From Candidatus Tectomicrobia bacterium (GTDB lineage Bacteria > UBA8248), in the NCBI GenBank assembly GCA_016192135.1, contig JACPUR010000035.1, positions 186,001-250,000 on the forward strand: a DNA stretch of 64,000 bases, given 5' to 3'. The notes below the pieces were generated by a model. It did not search any database. It had not been told where the DNA came from and worked only from the letters and a program-made list of their open reading frames with translations. Positions 48,568 to 59,192 of this stretch are shown one piece after another; position 1 is the first letter of the stretch, and the number at the start of each line of letters is the position of its first letter. A program made the position numbers and the translations under genes.

Positions 48568-49710
48568 TCAGAAGCTGTTGAAGCCCTTGCGGCGCATTCT
48601 CACGTTGATGACCAGGGCCACGGCGATGAAGGAGGTGAGCGACGCGCTCCCGCCGTAGCTCACCAGGGGGAGGGGAATCCCGACGATGGGGATGAGGCCG
48701 AGGGTCATGCCGATGTTGAAGGCCGAATAGAAGAAGAAGGAGGTGGCCACCCCGGTGGCGATGAGGGCGCCTTCCTTGTCCCCGGCGTTGAGGGCGGCCA
48801 GCATGCAGCGGTGGATGAAGACGAGGAAGACCACGAGGAGGAAGATGCCCCCCACGAAGCCCAGCTCCTCGCTCAGGACCGAAAAGATGAAGTCGGTATG
48901 CTTCTCGGGAAGGAAATGGAGGCGGCTCTGGGTGCCCTGTAGGAGGCCTTTCCCCCAGAACTCGCCGCTCCCGATGGCGATCTTGCTCTGCAGGCTCTGG
49001 TAGCCCGTGCCGAGAGGGTCGGCCTCCGGGTTGAACAGGGTGAGGATGCGGTTCCGCTGGTACTCCTTCAGGAAGAACCAGCCGACCGGAGCCATGACGA
49101 CCGCGCCGGCCCCCAGGATGTACAGGATGCGGCGCTCCACTCCCACCATCAGGGCCAGGACGGCGGCCGTCATGAAGACGGTGAAGGCGGTCCCGAGATC
49201 CGGCTGCTTGGCGATCAGGACGACGGGGATCATCACCAGGATGAACGGGTAGATCAGCTCGCCGAGGCGGAGGGGCTCGCTGCTGTCGCGGGCCCCGAAG
49301 ATGCGCGCGAGGATGATGATGACGGCCAGGCGCGCCACCTCGGACGGCTGCAGCCGCATCGGCCCGAACACGAGCCACCGCTTGGCCCCGTACACCACGC
49401 GGCCGGCGAACAGGACCATGACCAGGAGGACGATGACCAGGCCGTAGAAGAAGTAGGCCATCCGCGTGAAATGATGGTAGTCGAAGAGGAGGACGAACGA
49501 CAGCACCAGGAGGCCGATCGTGGACCAGAGGGCCTGCTTCCAATGGAGCCCGTTGGCCAGGAGGTCCTGGTTCGAATGGATCGCGCTGTAGATCATGAGC
49601 ACGCCGATGCCCGACAGGGAAACGGTCGCGCCCACCAGCAGCCAGTCGACCTGGCCGAGGGCCCGCCGGAAGGGGGAGAGGGTCTTGAGGATGGGCGCGC
49701 TAGTCCTCAA
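48568..49710 (-). CDS. rodA: Rod-shape SEDS glycosyltransferase RodA
   Basis: 380 residues, about ten membrane segments. SEDS-family blocks are VVYGAKRWLVFGPMRLQPSEVARLAVII, KQPDLGTAF with the catalytic Asp region, and GIPLPLVSYGGSASLTSF. It polymerises lipid II during cell elongation with PBP2. Start is a TTG at 49710 lying inside the end of mrdA (11-base overlap) with GGAGGAGG upstream. Last gene of the mre cluster. Confidence 0.95.
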   Translation of the reverse strand: MRTSAPILKTLSPFRRALGQVDWLLVGATVSLSGIGVLMIYSAIHSNQDLLANGLHWKQALWSTIGLLVLSFVLLFDYHHFTRMAYFFYGLVIVLLVMVLFAGRVVYGAKRWLVFGPMRLQPSEVARLAVIIILARIFGARDSSEPLRLGELIYPFILVMIPVVLIAKQPDLGTAFTVFMTAAVLALMVGVERRILYILGAGAVVMAPVGWFFLKEYQRNRILTLFNPEADPLGTGYQSLQSKIAIGSGEFWGKGLLQGTQSRLHFLPEKHTDFIFSVLSEELGFVGGIFLLVVFLVFIHRCMLAALNAGDKEGALIATGVATSFFFYSAFNIGMTLGLIPIVGIPLPLVSYGGSASLTSFIAVALVINVRMRRKGFNSF

Positions 49711-51613
49711 GGAGGTTCGCCTCCTCCGGAATGGGCACGATGGCGGCAGGACGGGGCACGCCGGCCCTGGGCGCTGCGGCCACCGCCTGGGGCGGCTTCA
49801 CCGGGACGCCGAGATAGAACGCGATGAGGTCCCGGGCGAGGGGAGCGAAGGAGGAACCCGCCTTGCCGGCGTGCTCGCCCAGGATGGCGATGGCGATTCG
49901 GGGCTCATCGTAGGGCGCGAAGGCCACGAACCAGCCGTGGTCGCGGTAGGGCCGGGGGAGGTCCTCGGGCTTCGCCTTCCGCCCCGTCAGGTTCAGGCGC
50001 ACGGCCTGGGCCGTCCCCGTCTTCCCGGACACGACGACTTCGGCGAGGGCGGCCCGCTTGGCGGTGCCGCGGGGGCCGTTCACCACCTCGCGGAGGCCCT
50101 CCCGGACGGTGTCGAAGATCTCCTTCGGGATGGGGATCTTGTGGATCGCCTCGGGCCGGTGGCGGTACAGGACCTCCCCCTGGGGCGAGGTCACCTCCCG
50201 GACGACGAAGGGCTTCCACAAGGTCCCGCCGTTGGCGACGGCGGCCATCATGTTCGCGGCCTGCATGGGGGTGATCAGGTTGAAGCCCTGGCCGATGGAG
50301 ACGCTGATCGTCTCGCCCGGGTACCACCTCTCGTTGAAGCGCTTGCGCTTCCAGGCGTCCGAGGGGACGAGGCCGCCCTTCTCCCCGGGGTCGTACCCGG
50401 TGGCCTCCCCCAGCCCGAAGAGATGGGAGTAGTAGGCGATCCGCTCGATGCCCAGCTTGTTGCCGACGGTGTAGTAGTAGACGTCGCAGCTCTGGGCCAG
50501 GGACTGGATAAGGTCGATGGGCCCGTGGCCCCCTTGCTTCCAGTCGGCGAAGACGCGGCGGCCGAACGGGAAGGAGCCGTTGCAGTAGACCTTGTCGTCC
50601 GGGCGCATCACCTTCTCGTTCAGGGTGGCGAAGGCCATGACGATCTTGAAGATGGAACCGGGCGGGTACTGCCCGCGGAGGGCGCGGTTCTCGAGCGGCT
50701 TCAAGGGGTCGCTCGTGAGCCGCCGCCAGGACTTGCCCCTGAGCCCGCCGGCGAACTGGTTCGGGTCGATGGCCGGGTTGCTCACCAGGGCGAGGATGGC
50801 GCCGTCTCTGGGATCGAGGATGATGATGCTGCCCTCGAAGTCCCGGAAGAGCTCCTCGGCCTTGGCCTGAAGGGCGTAGTCGATGGTGAGGTGCAGGTTG
50901 TTTCCCGGCTTCTCGACGAAGGGCACCACCACCCGAAGCTCGCGGCCGTAGGCGTCCACCTCGACCTGCTTGAAACCGGTCTCCCCGCGCAGGTAACGCT
51001 CGAAGGCACGCTCCACGCCGTACTTGCCCAGGAGGTCCCCCTGGCGGTAGTTGAACTCCGTCAGCTCCTGAAGCTGCTGGCCGTCCACCTCGCCGAGGTA
51101 GCCCAGCACGTGCCCGCCGCGCTCCTCGGTCCGGTAGTTCCGCAGCGGCGCCACCTGGGTGAAGACGCCCGGGAAGTCCGGCCGGTGCTCCTCGAAGAAG
51201 GCCATCGTCTTCCGGTCCACGTCGGCCTTGATGAGGAAGGGCCGGAAGGGGTTGGCCCGCCGCACCTTCTCGCGGAGCTCGTCATAGGGCTGGTCGGTCA
51301 TCCGGGCGAGGTGGCGGACGGCCTCGTTCAGGTCCGGGGAGTTCTCCTTGACCAGGTAGAGGTTGAACGAGGCCCGGTTGTCGGCGAGGAGGCGCCCGCC
51401 GTGGTCGTAGATGAGGCCCCGCGGGCTCCGCACCACGCGGTAGGCGATGCGGTTGTTCTCCGAGAGGGCGCGGAACTTGTCGCCCTGCAGCACCTGAAGG
51501 TGCCAGAGCTGCACGAAGAGCACCATCATGCACAGGCTGAAAGCGAACGCCAGCCACTGCATCCGCCGCCGCATCTTGTCGGGTGTCTCCCCCCCCATCC
51601 GGCTCCTGAACAT
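49700..51613 (-). CDS. mrdA: Penicillin-binding protein 2
   Basis: 637 residues: one N-terminal membrane anchor, dimerisation (pedestal) domain, then the transpeptidase domain. Active-site serine is Ser320 in PPGSIFK, the second motif is SCD (QSLAQSCDVYYY), and the third is Lys531-Thr-Gly (VVSGKTGTAQ). It crosslinks peptidoglycan for elongation together with RodA. A Pro/Ala-rich tail extends after the domain. Three bases separate it from mreD. Confidence 0.96.
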   Translation of the reverse strand: MFRSRMGGETPDKMRRRMQWLAFAFSLCMMVLFVQLWHLQVLQGDKFRALSENNRIAYRVVRSPRGLIYDHGGRLLADNRASFNLYLVKENSPDLNEAVRHLARMTDQPYDELREKVRRANPFRPFLIKADVDRKTMAFFEEHRPDFPGVFTQVAPLRNYRTEERGGHVLGYLGEVDGQQLQELTEFNYRQGDLLGKYGVERAFERYLRGETGFKQVEVDAYGRELRVVVPFVEKPGNNLHLTIDYALQAKAEELFRDFEGSIIILDPRDGAILALVSNPAIDPNQFAGGLRGKSWRRLTSDPLKPLENRALRGQYPPGSIFKIVMAFATLNEKVMRPDDKVYCNGSFPFGRRVFADWKQGGHGPIDLIQSLAQSCDVYYYTVGNKLGIERIAYYSHLFGLGEATGYDPGEKGGLVPSDAWKRKRFNERWYPGETISVSIGQGFNLITPMQAANMMAAVANGGTLWKPFVVREVTSPQGEVLYRHRPEAIHKIPIPKEIFDTVREGLREVVNGPRGTAKRAALAEVVVSGKTGTAQAVRLNLTGRKAKPEDLPRPYRDHGWFVAFAPYDEPRIAIAILGEHAGKAGSSFAPLARDLIAFYLGVPVKPPQAVAAAPRAGVPRPAAIVPIPEEANLLED

Positions 51614-51616
51614 GGC

Positions 51617-52141
51617 TCAGGATTTCTCCGGATAGGGCGATCCCGCGGCGGCGGGGGCGATGCGTTCCTCCGCGCCCACCAGGAGCCCGATGAGCAGGGG
51701 CGCGAGGAATGTGTTCAGGAGGGTCGTCTTTCCCGCCTCCACCCAATAATAGGAGGTCACGGGCACGTCCGGCAGGAAAATGAACAGAAGGAAGACCAGG
51801 AGGGCCGCGTTGAAGGCCGACGCGATGGCGACCAGGATAGCGTGGAACAGCGCCTCCCGGCCGGTGACGTTGCGCCTGATGCACCCGGTTGCGTGGCCGA
51901 TGAGTCCCTTGGAGAGGGCGTTGGCACCCAGGAGGCCGCCCGAAAGCACGTCCTGCAGGAGCCCCAGGATGAACCCCCCGATGAGGCCGCTTTCCTTGCC
52001 CCGCTGCAGCCCGAGGTAGACCACGATGAGCGCCATCGGGTCCGGCCGGGCGCCGAGCCAGGCATTGAAGTATTCGGAGACGGCCGCCTGGACCACGATG
52101 GATGCCATCCCGAGCAGGAAGTAGAAGAGGGCGAAGATCAT
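51617..52141 (-). CDS. mreD: Rod shape-determining protein MreD
   Basis: 174 residues, five or six membrane helices (MIFALFYFLLGMASIVVQAAV start; GGFILGLLQDVLSGGLLGANAL is the typical MreD block). An integral component of the elongasome that regulates MreC/PBP2. Start overlaps the mreC stop (ATGA). Confidence 0.9.
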   Translation of the reverse strand: MIFALFYFLLGMASIVVQAAVSEYFNAWLGARPDPMALIVVYLGLQRGKESGLIGGFILGLLQDVLSGGLLGANALSKGLIGHATGCIRRNVTGREALFHAILVAIASAFNAALLVFLLFIFLPDVPVTSYYWVEAGKTTLLNTFLAPLLIGLLVGAEERIAPAAAGSPYPEKS

Positions 52142-52974
52142 GGCCGGCCGTTCTCCTGCGCCGGAGTCATCATGATCAGCACTTCTTCCAGGCTGTTGAA
52201 GTTTACGGCGGACCGCGCCTCCACATGGCGGAAGAGCCGCTCGCCCTTGGGTCCCACCTTGGTGACCCAGGCGACGGGCAGGCCCTTGGGAAACACTCCG
52301 CCCAGCCCCGAGGCGATCAGAAGGTCCCCTTCCTGCACGTCGCTGTCCGTGGCCAGGTAGCGGACCTCTCCCTTGTCGGCCGGGCCCATCGAGAAGATTC
52401 CCTGCGCCCGGGTCCGCTGGACGATCACGTCCACCGCGCTGCGCGAGTCAGTGAGGAGCAGCACGCGGCTCGTGGTGTGGCCCGCGCGCGATATCCGGCC
52501 CACCACGCCGGACGGATTGACGACCGGCATGCCGCGCCGCACCCCGTGGGCGGTCCCAAGATCCACCAGGAGGGTCTGGCCGAACGGGCTGACGTCCCGT
52601 CCCAGGATGTGTGCCAGGCGGACGGGGGCGGGGAGCCCCCGGCTCGCGGTCAGGAAGCCCTCGAGACGCTGAACCTTCGCCTCGAGCTCCCGGAGCTGAA
52701 ACGAGACGCCGCGCATGGCCGAGAGCTGCTTCTTGAGGACGATGTTCTCCTCCCGCAGGTCGCGAAAGAGGAGATATTGGCGGCCCAGGTCGCGCGTCCA
52801 GCGCTTGGGGGCGGCGGCCGCCTCGAGAAGGGGGCCCGTCAGGGAGAGGATGCCCCGCTCGATGAGGTTGACGCCCCCCTGGCGGCGCACACTGAGGGTC
52901 ATCAGCGTGAAGCAGACGAGAAAGAGCGCCGTGAGCAAAGTGGCGCTGCGGCGTTCATGGATTAGCTGAAACAT
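52138..52974 (-). CDS. mreC: Rod shape-determining protein MreC
   Basis: 278 residues: N-terminal membrane helix (ATLLTALFLVCFTLMTLSV), a coiled coil (about 65-105), and the periplasmic beta domain with RDVSPFGQTLLVDLGTAHGVRRGMPVVNPSGVVGRI. It activates PBP2/RodA. The gap to mreB is 77 bases with nothing else in it. Confidence 0.95.
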   Translation of the reverse strand: MFQLIHERRSATLLTALFLVCFTLMTLSVRRQGGVNLIERGILSLTGPLLEAAAAPKRWTRDLGRQYLLFRDLREENIVLKKQLSAMRGVSFQLRELEAKVQRLEGFLTASRGLPAPVRLAHILGRDVSPFGQTLLVDLGTAHGVRRGMPVVNPSGVVGRISRAGHTTSRVLLLTDSRSAVDVIVQRTRAQGIFSMGPADKGEVRYLATDSDVQEGDLLIASGLGGVFPKGLPVAWVTKVGPKGERLFRHVEARSAVNFNSLEEVLIMMTPAQENGRP

Positions 52975-53051
52975 CCCTCGCTGCGCGTTCCCCGCCGGCG
53001 GAGCGGGTGGACCCCCGCCCGGCGCATTCGGAAAGCGGCCGGCCCGAGACC

Positions 53052-54170
<1,119 letters not shown>

Positions 54171-54189
54171 CTAAAACCAATATTTTTGG

Positions 54190-54214
54190 GGTCCACGCGG
54201 GGGGCCGCTGGACC
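54190..54214. repeat. Inverted repeat in the mreB/ppiD divergent region
   Basis: GGTCCA-C-GCGG / CCGC-TGGACC with a GGGG loop: ten pairs and one bulged base. It is just upstream of the mre promoter candidate, where a regulator might bind, but it has no further support. The 272-base region has no gene. Confidence 0.4.
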
Positions 54215-54343
54215 CGGAGCGGGGGTGGGTTCCTCCCCGGGTCTCCCGGTTGCGGCGAAGGGGGAGGTGGGATATGGTCCCCGTCTTGCCGCCGGGAGGG
54301 GCCGATCCTCCTGCTCGTGGGACCATCGGGGGAAAGCGCCGGT

Positions 54344-56245
54344 ATGCTGCGGTTTTTCAGGGAACGGGGAAATAGCTGGATTCTGAAGGGTTTGCTTGGC
54401 TTGGTGGCCGTCACCTTCGTTTCGTGGGGCGGCTTCGCCATGATGGACAGTCGGGCCGTCGAGGGTGGGAAGGTCGCCGCCTGGGTGAACGATATCCCCA
54501 TCACCGTCCAGGAATATGAGCGGATCTATTTCCAGCAGGTCGAGGCCTTGCGGCGCCAGCTCGGCCCGCAGTTCAAGGACGAGCTGATCCAGCAGCTCGG
54601 CGTCCGCCAGCAGGTGCTGGCCAGCCTGGTTTCCGAGAAGCTCCAGCTCCAGGAGGCCCAGCGCCTCGGCATCCAGGTGAGCGATGCCGAGGTGGCCCTC
54701 CGCATCCAGGAGGTGGAGGCCTTCCACCGCGGGGGGCGGTTCGACCCCGCGATCTACCGCCAGGTGCTCGAGCAGAACCGCCTGACCCCCCGGCAGTTCG
54801 AGGAGGCCCAGCGCAGCGATATCGCCACCGAACGGCTGCGCCGCTACATCGGCATGGCCGCCTCCGTGAGCGAGGTCGATGTCACCGAGGCCTACCGGCT
54901 GCTCAACGAGCGCATCAAGGTGGCGGCCCTGACCGTCTCGCCCAGCGAGTTCGAGAAGGAGGCCGCCGCCCAGGCCAAGGAGAAGGACCTCCGGGAGCAC
55001 TACGAGAAGAACAAGGAGCAGTTCCGCGTCGGCCCCCAGCGGAAGGCGCAGTGGTGGTACCTGTCCTATCAGGCCATGCTTCCCCGCGTCACCGTCGCGG
55101 AGCCGGAGCTGAAGGCGCGCTACGAGCAGATTCGTTCGCGGTTCGCGGTGGAGGAGCAGGTGACCCTCAGCCAGATATTCCTCAAGCTCGATCCGAACGC
55201 CAAGGCGGAGGAGGCCGAGGCGGCGAAGAAGAAGCTCGAGGCGCTCCGGGATCAAGCCCGCAAGGGCGCTGATTTCGGCGCCCTCGCCAAGGCCAACTCG
55301 AACGATCCCTCCGCCGCCAAGGGCGGCGACATGGGCTCCTTCAAGCGGGGCGAGATGGTCCCCGAGCTCGAGAAGGTGGCCTTCTCCCTCAAGAAGGGAG
55401 AAGTGGGCGGCCCGGCGCGGACTTCTTTCGGCTACCACCTCCTGCTCGTCCGGGACCGGCAGGAAGCGCGCCAGCGCCCGTTCGAAGAGGCGCGGGCCGA
55501 GGTGGAGAAGGACCTTCGCCAGATCAAGGCCAAGGGCGCGGCGCGCGAGGCCCTGCGTTCGGTGCGTTACGCCATCGAGGACAAGAAGCCGGCCCCCGCC
55601 GTCCAGGGCCTCAGCGCGGGGGAGACCGGCTTCTTCGAGCAGGCGTCTCCTCCCGCCTCCGTCCCCCAGAAGGAGGAGCTGGCCGAGCTCGTGTTCCGCC
55701 TCGGGAAGAAAGACGCCCTTTCCCCGGAAGCGGAAGGGGAGAAGGGCGTGATCTTCGCCCGCCTGGTGGACCTGCGGGACGCCCACGTCCCCGCCTTCGA
55801 GACGGTCGCCGATCAGGTGCGGAAGAAGTGGGTGGAGGAGAAGGCCGTCCAGCTCGCGCGCGCGAAGGCCGAGGCCTGGACGAAGGAGATCAAGGAGGGC
55901 AAGCGGACCCTCGAGAGCTTGTCCAAGGAGATGAAGGTCAAGCTCATCGCCCCCGGCCCATTCTCCCGCCGCGACGTCCCCAGCGAGCTGAACGCGGGAC
56001 CAGATGCCCTCCGGGCGGTCTTCCGGATGCGCAAGGGAGAGGTGGAGCGGATATTGGCGGGGAAGAACGTCCTGCTGGTCCAGTGCCTGGAGGCCCCCGC
56101 CGCCGACATGGCGAAACTGGCCGAGGAGAAGAAATCGCTGCGCGAGCGCCTGCTGGCCGACCGGCAGCGCCTGCTCTTCCTGCGGCACCTGGAGGGGCTG
56201 CGCCAGTCGGCAAAGGTCCGGCTGGAGAGGGGCTTCTCGCTTTAG
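54344..56245 (+). CDS. PpiD/SurA-like periplasmic foldase with parvulin domain
   Basis: 633 residues. An N-terminal membrane anchor (ILKGLLGLVAVTFVSWGGFAMM), a SurA_N-like chaperone region (WVNDIPITVQEYERIYFQQ; about 40-230), one parvulin PPIase domain (about 270-370: VTLSQIFLKLDPNAKA, then GGDMGSFKRGEMVPELEKVAF), and a long C-terminal helical part. It should help outer-membrane or secreted proteins fold on the periplasmic side. ATG 54344 follows GGGGGAAAGCG. Confidence 0.93.
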   Translation: MLRFFRERGNSWILKGLLGLVAVTFVSWGGFAMMDSRAVEGGKVAAWVNDIPITVQEYERIYFQQVEALRRQLGPQFKDELIQQLGVRQQVLASLVSEKLQLQEAQRLGIQVSDAEVALRIQEVEAFHRGGRFDPAIYRQVLEQNRLTPRQFEEAQRSDIATERLRRYIGMAASVSEVDVTEAYRLLNERIKVAALTVSPSEFEKEAAAQAKEKDLREHYEKNKEQFRVGPQRKAQWWYLSYQAMLPRVTVAEPELKARYEQIRSRFAVEEQVTLSQIFLKLDPNAKAEEAEAAKKKLEALRDQARKGADFGALAKANSNDPSAAKGGDMGSFKRGEMVPELEKVAFSLKKGEVGGPARTSFGYHLLLVRDRQEARQRPFEEARAEVEKDLRQIKAKGAAREALRSVRYAIEDKKPAPAVQGLSAGETGFFEQASPPASVPQKEELAELVFRLGKKDALSPEAEGEKGVIFARLVDLRDAHVPAFETVADQVRKKWVEEKAVQLARAKAEAWTKEIKEGKRTLESLSKEMKVKLIAPGPFSRRDVPSELNAGPDALRAVFRMRKGEVERILAGKNVLLVQCLEAPAADMAKLAEEKKSLRERLLADRQRLLFLRHLEGLRQSAKVRLERGFSL

Positions 56246-56261
56246 CGGGGGCTCTTCGCGG

Positions 56262-56576
56262 TCAGCGCCAGAAATCCTCGCGGTCCTCGGGCCGCACCTC
56301 GTGCTTCTCCTGGATCCGCTTGTCGAACTCCTTGGCGGCTTCCTTCCGCCGGGCCTCCTGCTGGGCCATGAGCTCCTTGAGGCCCGGCGATTTTTTCTTG
56401 GCGGCGTCCCCGAACGGATCCTTCACCTGGTGGCGGGCGATGGAGACGAGCTCCCCGCGGATCTCGATCTTGATCTGGTTCCCCGGGGCCACCCCGAGCG
56501 CTTTCATCACGTCCTTCGGCAGGTGGATGCGGCCTCCCTCGCCCACTTCGATCACATGAATGGGCTGCTCGTTCAT
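56262..56576 (-). CDS. AbrB/SpoVT-fold DNA-binding protein
   Basis: 104 residues. Residues 5-50 form a swapped-hairpin AbrB domain (VIEVGEGGRIHLPKDVMKAL, GVAPGNQIKIEIRGELVSI). The rest is a charged, helical tail (LKELMAQQEARRKEAAKEF, ending DFWR). AbrB-fold proteins act as transcription regulators or antitoxins; no toxin gene is next to it. It is the last gene of the leftward thiD-cupin-glgP group and its stop is 16 bases from the convergent ppiD stop. ATG 56576 follows GAGGAG. Confidence 0.85.
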   Translation of the reverse strand: MNEQPIHVIEVGEGGRIHLPKDVMKALGVAPGNQIKIEIRGELVSIARHQVKDPFGDAAKKKSPGLKELMAQQEARRKEAAKEFDKRIQEKHEVRPEDREDFWR

Positions 56577-56614
56577 CGTTGCGGCTCCTCTGCTGGCGGA
56601 AAGCCCTCCCGCCG

Positions 56615-59176
56615 TCAGCCCCACGTGAGGAGGTGCATGCCCAAGGGCTGGGGAAGATCCGGGTTGTTGGGCATCACCCGCACCGCGATCCCGCGCGACC
56701 CGGCGATCTCGCAAGCGAGCTCCCCCTGGAACCGGTAGAACCCGTTCCCCATCTCCTCCGCGACCGCCATGGGAAGCGTCTGCCCCTCCGTGATCTTGTG
56801 CGCCGGGTCGATGGGCCCGTGGTAGACCTCCACGCGGACGTCCGAGGGGCCCAGGGGGCCGAGCTCCACGTCCGCCGTCACGCGGATGGACGTTCCCACC
56901 GACACCACGCCGTTGCGGTCCACCGAGATGTCGCGGATTTGCACCTTCGGCCACGCCTCGCGGACTTTGCCCTTCCAGGCGGCGAGGGAGCGGGCCGGCT
57001 TCATGCTGTCGCTGATGAGATAGGAGCGGTGCCGGGCGAGCGGCAGGTAGAAGCGCTCGGCGTATTCGCGCACCATGCGGTTCGTGTTGAACACCGGCGC
57101 GAGGGACTTCAGGGAGTTCCGCATCATCTCCACCCACCCGCGCGGGATGCCGTCCGTCGAGCGGTCGTAGAACAGCGGCACGATCTCCTGCTCCAGCCGG
57201 TCGAACAGGCTGTCGCATTCCACCTTGTCCTGGTAGCCCGAGTCCTGGTACTCCTCCCCCGCGCCGATGGACCAGCCGAGGTCGCTTCGGTAGCCCTCCG
57301 CCCACCAGCCGTCCAGGATGCTCAGGTTGAGCGCGGCGTTGGCGGCCACCTTCATGCCGCTGGTGCCGCTGGCCTCCTGGGGCCGGCGCGGGTTGTTGAG
57401 CCACAGGTCCACGCCCTGAACGAGGTGGCGCGCGACGTCGATGTCGTAGTCCTCGAGAAAGACCACGCGCCTGCGGACGGCGGGCTGGCGGGCGAAGTTG
57501 ATGAGGTCGCGGATGAAGGACTTCCCCTCGTGATCGCGGGGGTGGGCTTTCCCGGCGAAGATGATCTGGAGAGGCCGCTCCTTGTTCGTGAGAAGGGCGA
57601 TCAGGCGGTCGGGCTGCTGGAGGAGCAGGGTCGCGCGCTTATAGGTCGCGAAGCGCCGCGCGAAGCCGATGGTGAGTGTGCCCGGCTCGAGGATCTCTGT
57701 GGCCAGATCGAGATGACTGCGGGAGAGGCCCCGATTCTGCCAGCGTTGCCGCAGATGGCTGCGGCAGAAGCTGACGAGGCTCTCCCGGGCCCGCTCCTGC
57801 ACGAGCCAGAGCTCGGTCGCGGGGATGCGGTCCACGCGCTCCCACGTCTCCGGCTGGTCGGGATCGTTCGTCCACCGGGGGCCGAGGTAGCGGCTGAGGA
57901 GGTTCTTCACCTCGGCCGAGACCCAGGATGGCAGGTGCACGCCGTTGGTGATGGATGAAATGGGCACCTCGCTCAGCGGGAGGTTCGGCCACAGGCCGTT
58001 CCACATCTTCCGCGAAACCTCGCCGTGCAGGCGGCTGACGCCGTTCGCGCCCGCCGAGAGCCGCAGGGCGAGGACCGCGACGTTGAAGGGCTCGTCCTGG
58101 TTGGCCGGGTTCGGCCGCCCGAAGCCCATGAACTCCTCCCAGCTGATCTGCATGGAGGCCGCATAGGGGCGGAAGTATTTCTCCATCAGCCCGGGGGGGA
58201 AGATGTCGATCCCGGCCGGGACGGGCGTGTGCGTGGTGAAGACGTTGCCGGCCGAGGTCATCTCCCGCGCGGTGCGGAAGTCGATGTTGTACTTCTCCAT
58301 CGCCAGCCGGATGCGCTCCAGCGAGAGGAAGGCCGAGTGGCCCTCGTTCATGTGGCAGACGACGGGCGGGAGGTTCAGCTTGTGGAGCATCCGCACCCCG
58401 CCGACCCCGAGCAGAATCTCCTGGCGGATGCGTGTCTCCATGTCCCCCCCGTAGAGCGCCAGCGTGACCTCGCGGTGAGGAGGAGCGTTCTCGGGAAGGT
58501 TGGCGTCCATGAGAAAAATGGGGACCCGCCCCACCTGCACGCGCCAGATCTGCGCCTTGAGGAGGCCGTCGGAGAACTGCACCTCGACCGTGACGGGGTT
58601 GCCCTGCTCGTCGCGCACCAGCCGCAGGCACATGTTGTGGAAGTCGTTGTCCGGGTAGCGCTCCTGCTGCCAGCCGTCGGCGCTCAGGTACTGCCGGAAG
58701 TATCCCTGCTGGTACAGCAGCCCCACGCCCACCAGCGGGAGGCCCAGGTCGCTCGCCGATTTCATGTGATCGCCGGCGAGGATGCCGAGGCCGCCCGAAT
58801 AGTTCGGGATGGACTCGGTCAGGCCGAACTCCATGCTGAAGTAGGCGATGCGCAAGTCGGGGATGCCTGCCTCGCCGAACTTCTTCTGGTACCAGCGGGG
58901 CTCGGTCATGTAGGTCCGGAGCTCCTGCAGCACGCTCTGGAGCTCGCTCAGAATCCCCTCGTCTTGAGCCGCCTCGTCGAGGGTCTTCTGGGAGAGGCGG
59001 CCGAGCATCCGCACCGGGTTGTGGTGGGTCGCCTCCCATTCGTCCCCGCCGATCTGGGCGAAGAGGGCGCGGGCCCGCGGGTTCCAGTCGAAGGCGATGT
59101 TGTAGGCGATCTCCTCGAGGTCCTTGAGCTGGGGAGGCAGGGTCGGAATCACCTGGAACGGAATGACTGTGTTCAT
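56615..59176 (-). CDS. glgP: Alpha-glucan (glycogen/starch) phosphorylase, short TIGR02094 type
   Basis: 853 residues. An N-terminal DUF3417 segment (IAYNIAFDWNPRARALFAQIG), then the GT35 phosphorylase fold: NYSGGLGILAGDHMKSASDLG, CHMNEGHSAF, and the PLP-lysine block SGTSGMKVAANAA (Lys609). It releases glucose 1-phosphate from alpha-glucans. The last about 100 residues form a beta-domain typical of this subfamily. No other glycogen gene is nearby. ATG 59176 follows GGAAGG. Confidence 0.95.
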   Translation of the reverse strand: MNTVIPFQVIPTLPPQLKDLEEIAYNIAFDWNPRARALFAQIGGDEWEATHHNPVRMLGRLSQKTLDEAAQDEGILSELQSVLQELRTYMTEPRWYQKKFGEAGIPDLRIAYFSMEFGLTESIPNYSGGLGILAGDHMKSASDLGLPLVGVGLLYQQGYFRQYLSADGWQQERYPDNDFHNMCLRLVRDEQGNPVTVEVQFSDGLLKAQIWRVQVGRVPIFLMDANLPENAPPHREVTLALYGGDMETRIRQEILLGVGGVRMLHKLNLPPVVCHMNEGHSAFLSLERIRLAMEKYNIDFRTAREMTSAGNVFTTHTPVPAGIDIFPPGLMEKYFRPYAASMQISWEEFMGFGRPNPANQDEPFNVAVLALRLSAGANGVSRLHGEVSRKMWNGLWPNLPLSEVPISSITNGVHLPSWVSAEVKNLLSRYLGPRWTNDPDQPETWERVDRIPATELWLVQERARESLVSFCRSHLRQRWQNRGLSRSHLDLATEILEPGTLTIGFARRFATYKRATLLLQQPDRLIALLTNKERPLQIIFAGKAHPRDHEGKSFIRDLINFARQPAVRRRVVFLEDYDIDVARHLVQGVDLWLNNPRRPQEASGTSGMKVAANAALNLSILDGWWAEGYRSDLGWSIGAGEEYQDSGYQDKVECDSLFDRLEQEIVPLFYDRSTDGIPRGWVEMMRNSLKSLAPVFNTNRMVREYAERFYLPLARHRSYLISDSMKPARSLAAWKGKVREAWPKVQIRDISVDRNGVVSVGTSIRVTADVELGPLGPSDVRVEVYHGPIDPAHKITEGQTLPMAVAEEMGNGFYRFQGELACEIAGSRGIAVRVMPNNPDLPQPLGMHLLTWG

Positions 59177-59192
59177 GGGCCTTCCGTCTTGG

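Noticed and set aside
45498-48581. Very long open frames antisense to the radical SAM gene, and similar ones over mrdA, the TPR gene and hppA.
   Set aside because: GC-rich codons leave few stops on the opposite strand; their translations are repetitive Gly/Arg/Leu/Pro/His sequence without family motifs, while the sense frames are clear known proteins.
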